A stretch of DNA of 64,000 bases, taken from contig NZ_JAOZEW010000003.1 of the NCBI RefSeq assembly GCF_025847235.1, positions 124,001 to 188,000 on the forward strand, given 5' to 3'. This stretch comes from Flavobacterium shii (GTDB lineage: Bacteria > Bacteroidota > Bacteroidia > Flavobacteriales > Flavobacteriaceae). Each line of letters begins with the position of its first letter. The first letter of the stretch is position 1. The notes beneath the pieces were generated by a model that saw only the letters and a list, made by a program, of their open reading frames with translations, did not search any database and was not told where the DNA came from. Below are positions 62,057 to 64,000 of the stretch, one piece after another. Both the position numbers and the translations under genes were made by a program.

Positions 62057-63217
62057 TTCGCTAACCTGAAACTTAGTTCTCTTACTTCCTTCGTACATTT
62101 CGTATTTTACTAATCTAGCTTCTAGACTTGCATTAAAAAGCTTGATTTTACGAGATGGTTTTAACCCAACATATTTTAAAGCTTCAAGATTGGCAGTTAT
62201 AAACCAAGCATTAGTTGCAGGATAATTTTTCTTTAATGTATCACCGATATTCTTGTAAAACTCTTCCATATGTATATCCAAACGCTCATCATAAGGCGGA
62301 TTAAACACCATGTGTAAAGTTCCTTGAGTTGTTTTTTCAGTATCAAAAAAGTTATTCTCTTCGATAGTGATATAATCCTCCAAGTTAGCATTCTTAATAT
62401 TATCTTTGGCTTTGCTTACAGCACTTGGTGCTTTATCAAATCCTTTTATAGTATAATGGAATTCCTTAGTCTTTTTCATCAAACTACTTACAATCTGATC
62501 AAATAAATCATTATCCCAGTCGTTCCACTTTTCAAAAGCAAACTCTTTTCTATTTATATTCGCTGGAATATTACATGCAATCATAGCAGCTTCAGCAAGA
62601 AAAGTTCCAGAACCACACATCGGGTCTAGAAAATGACCTTGTCCTTCCCAACCAGATAATAATAAAATTCCTGCTGCCAAAACTTCGTTTATAGGAGCAA
62701 TATTTGTAGCCGTTCTATACCCACGTTGGTGCAATGAATTACCCGAAGTATCCAAAGCAACCGAAACCTGGTCTTTATCTATATGTACATTTATTCTTAA
62801 ATCCGGATGTGCTTTATCGATACTTGGTCTTTGCCCGGTACGCTCTCTAAATTGATCTACAATAGCATCTTTACACTTTTGAGAAACAAATTCAGAGTGA
62901 TTAAAATATTCCGAATGCACAGTTGCATCAATTACAAAAGTCTGATTGGCATTTATAAGCTTAGACCAGTTTACTCCCGAGATACCTTTATATAAAGCTT
63001 GTTCATTATTGGCTCTAAAAAAGTAAATAGGCTTTAGTACTTTCAATGCCGTACGTAACGACAAGTTAGCTTTGTACATAAACCCTTTATCCCCCTTAAA
63101 ACTTACCATTCTCACACCTTGTTCAATATCTTGTGCTCCTAGCAATTGTAGTTCTTTTGCTAAAATCTCCTCAAAGCCAAAAAAGGTTTTGGCCACCATT
63201 TTAAAATTATCTTCCAT
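62054..63217 (-). CDS. THUMP-domain RNA methyltransferase (RlmL/YpsC-like)
   Basis: 387 residues. An N-terminal ferredoxin-like/THUMP region (about 1-160), then a class I SAM-dependent domain with FLDPMCGSGTFLAEAAM and the N6/N2-methylase motif FNPPYDERLD. It probably methylates guanine N2 of 23S rRNA or tRNA. The stop overlaps the CAAAG-unit repeat. Confidence 0.9.
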   Translation of the reverse strand: MEDNFKMVAKTFFGFEEILAKELQLLGAQDIEQGVRMVSFKGDKGFMYKANLSLRTALKVLKPIYFFRANNEQALYKGISGVNWSKLINANQTFVIDATVHSEYFNHSEFVSQKCKDAIVDQFRERTGQRPSIDKAHPDLRINVHIDKDQVSVALDTSGNSLHQRGYRTATNIAPINEVLAAGILLLSGWEGQGHFLDPMCGSGTFLAEAAMIACNIPANINRKEFAFEKWNDWDNDLFDQIVSSLMKKTKEFHYTIKGFDKAPSAVSKAKDNIKNANLEDYITIEENNFFDTEKTTQGTLHMVFNPPYDERLDIHMEEFYKNIGDTLKKNYPATNAWFITANLEALKYVGLKPSRKIKLFNASLEARLVKYEMYEGSKRTKFQVSE

Positions 63218-63381
63218 TTTTATATTTAAATTAAAACAGATTTATCTAAACAAAAATCAATCTGTAATAAAAAATTTTCAAATTCACGTAGCGAGATTAT
63301 TCGTCTATCACTTACGAAATAGTTATTTTTCAGCAAAAATACACTAAATTTGCGGGACTTGAATTAATTGAAAAAGAATAA

Positions 63382-64000
63382 ATGTCTGAAGCACATAACC
63401 CATCTAAGCCAAATCTAAACCAACCATGCGAAAACTGGTTCACTTCTTGGTTCGATACCCCATATTATCACATACTATATAAAGACAGAAATTATAGAGA
63501 AGCACAAATTTTCATGGATAATCTTACACATTATCTAAACCTTCCCGAAAAAGCCAAAGTACTAGACTTAGCATGCGGTAAAGGACGCCATTCTATTTAC
63601 TTAAATCAATTAGGTTTTAATGTTCTTGGTGCAGATTTATCCGAAAATAGTATTGCCGAAGCTAGTAAGAACAGCAATGAAACCCTGCATTTTAAAGTGC
63701 ATGATATGCGCGAACCTTTTGAAGAAAAGTTTGATGCTATTTTCAATTTGTTTACCAGTTTTGGTTATTTCGAAAGCGACGACGATAATCTTACTACGCT
63801 AAAGGCTATAAAAGCAAGTTTAAGCGAGTATGGCTTTGCCGTAATCGATTTTATGAACGTTGCGCAAGTAATCGAAACATTAGTTCCCGAAGAAATAAAA
63901 ACAGTCGATAACATTGATTTTCATATCAAGCGATACATTGAAGACGGACATATTTTTAAAGAAATAGATTTTGAAGACCAAGGGAAAAAATACCATTTTA
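63382..64000 (+). CDS. Class I SAM-dependent methyltransferase (partial, cut by window end)
   Basis: At least 206 residues from ATG 63382, running past the window edge. Motif I VLDLACGKGRHSIYLNQLGFN, then GADLSENSI, FDAIFNLFTSFGYF and AVIDFMNVAQVI, a methyltransferase of the ubiquinone/menaquinone-like class 11/25 family. Substrate not deducible. A -7 element TAAATTTG (63345-63352) lies 29 bp before the ATG. Confidence 0.85.
   Translation, partial: MSEAHNPSKPNLNQPCENWFTSWFDTPYYHILYKDRNYREAQIFMDNLTHYLNLPEKAKVLDLACGKGRHSIYLNQLGFNVLGADLSENSIAEASKNSNETLHFKVHDMREPFEEKFDAIFNLFTSFGYFESDDDNLTTLKAIKASLSEYGFAVIDFMNVAQVIETLVPEEIKTVDNIDFHIKRYIEDGHIFKEIDFEDQGKKYHF

Overview
This window is low-G+C chromosomal DNA from a Flavobacteriaceae member, most likely Flavobacterium. 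The evidence is: promoters of the Bacteroidota form (TTG about 19-21 bp upstream of TAnnTTTG); almost no Shine-Dalgarno sequences before starts; lineage-typical families (DUF5606, DUF6452, DUF6048); a fused ccoN-ccoO gene with a single-haem CcoP; and FabH-rich LPS genes. No rRNA, tRNA, CRISPR array, transposase or prophage was seen.

Layout. 1-1.9 kb: tail of a polymorphic-toxin locus (truncated ORF, small unknown ORF, secreted WHH-type HNH nuclease, SUKH immunity protein). 2.2-13 kb: housekeeping genes, namely a cysteine-synthase-like enzyme, oligopeptidase B, a YbaB/EbfC protein, threonine aldolase, prfB with its programmed +1 frameshift (missed by plain ORF calling), outer-membrane phospholipase A, lpxD and an acyl-CoA carboxylase beta subunit. 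13-25.4 kb: microaerobic respiration, with hemN, the operon ccoS-ccoNO-ccoQ-ccoP-ccoG-ccoH-TauE/SafE, a CcoI-type copper ATPase and a Crp/Fnr regulator. 25.4-33.9 kb: mazG, def, a FUSC transporter, mqo, ruvX, an Aer-like PAS protein and dapD. 33.9-49.8 kb: LPS/O-antigen accessory region with glycosyltransferases, a WaaP-type kinase, a polysaccharide deacetylase and a compact acyl-synthesis cluster (ACP, two KAS III, SDR, Rieske oxygenase, NeuD/PglD acyltransferase, GT4) divergent from a VioA-like sugar aminotransferase. 49.8-64 kb: tsaC, cysteine desulfurase, a Smr protein, cysE-cysM, an aldo/keto reductase, a histidine kinase, rlmD, small lipoprotein/membrane genes and two methyltransferases (the last cut by the window edge).

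Two higher-order systems stand out. (1) A Crp/Fnr-type regulon can be read from the DNA. Five 14-bp sites of the form TGAY-N4-RTCA each lie with their centre exactly 33 bp from the centre of a -7 element (four perfect, one with a single mismatch). They precede hemN, ccoS, the copper ATPase, the PAS gene, and an ORF-less stretch ending in a terminator, which I propose encodes a small RNA. (2) The ACP/KAS III/SDR/Rieske/acyltransferase cluster looks like a dedicated pathway that builds a short hydroxylated acyl group and attaches it to an amino sugar of the O-antigen.

Other structure: a CAAAG-unit inverted repeat family at three intergenic sites, a 150-bp duplicated leader before prfB, and a large inverted repeat in the leader of the acyl cluster. 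All calls come from reading the sequence; no database search was run.
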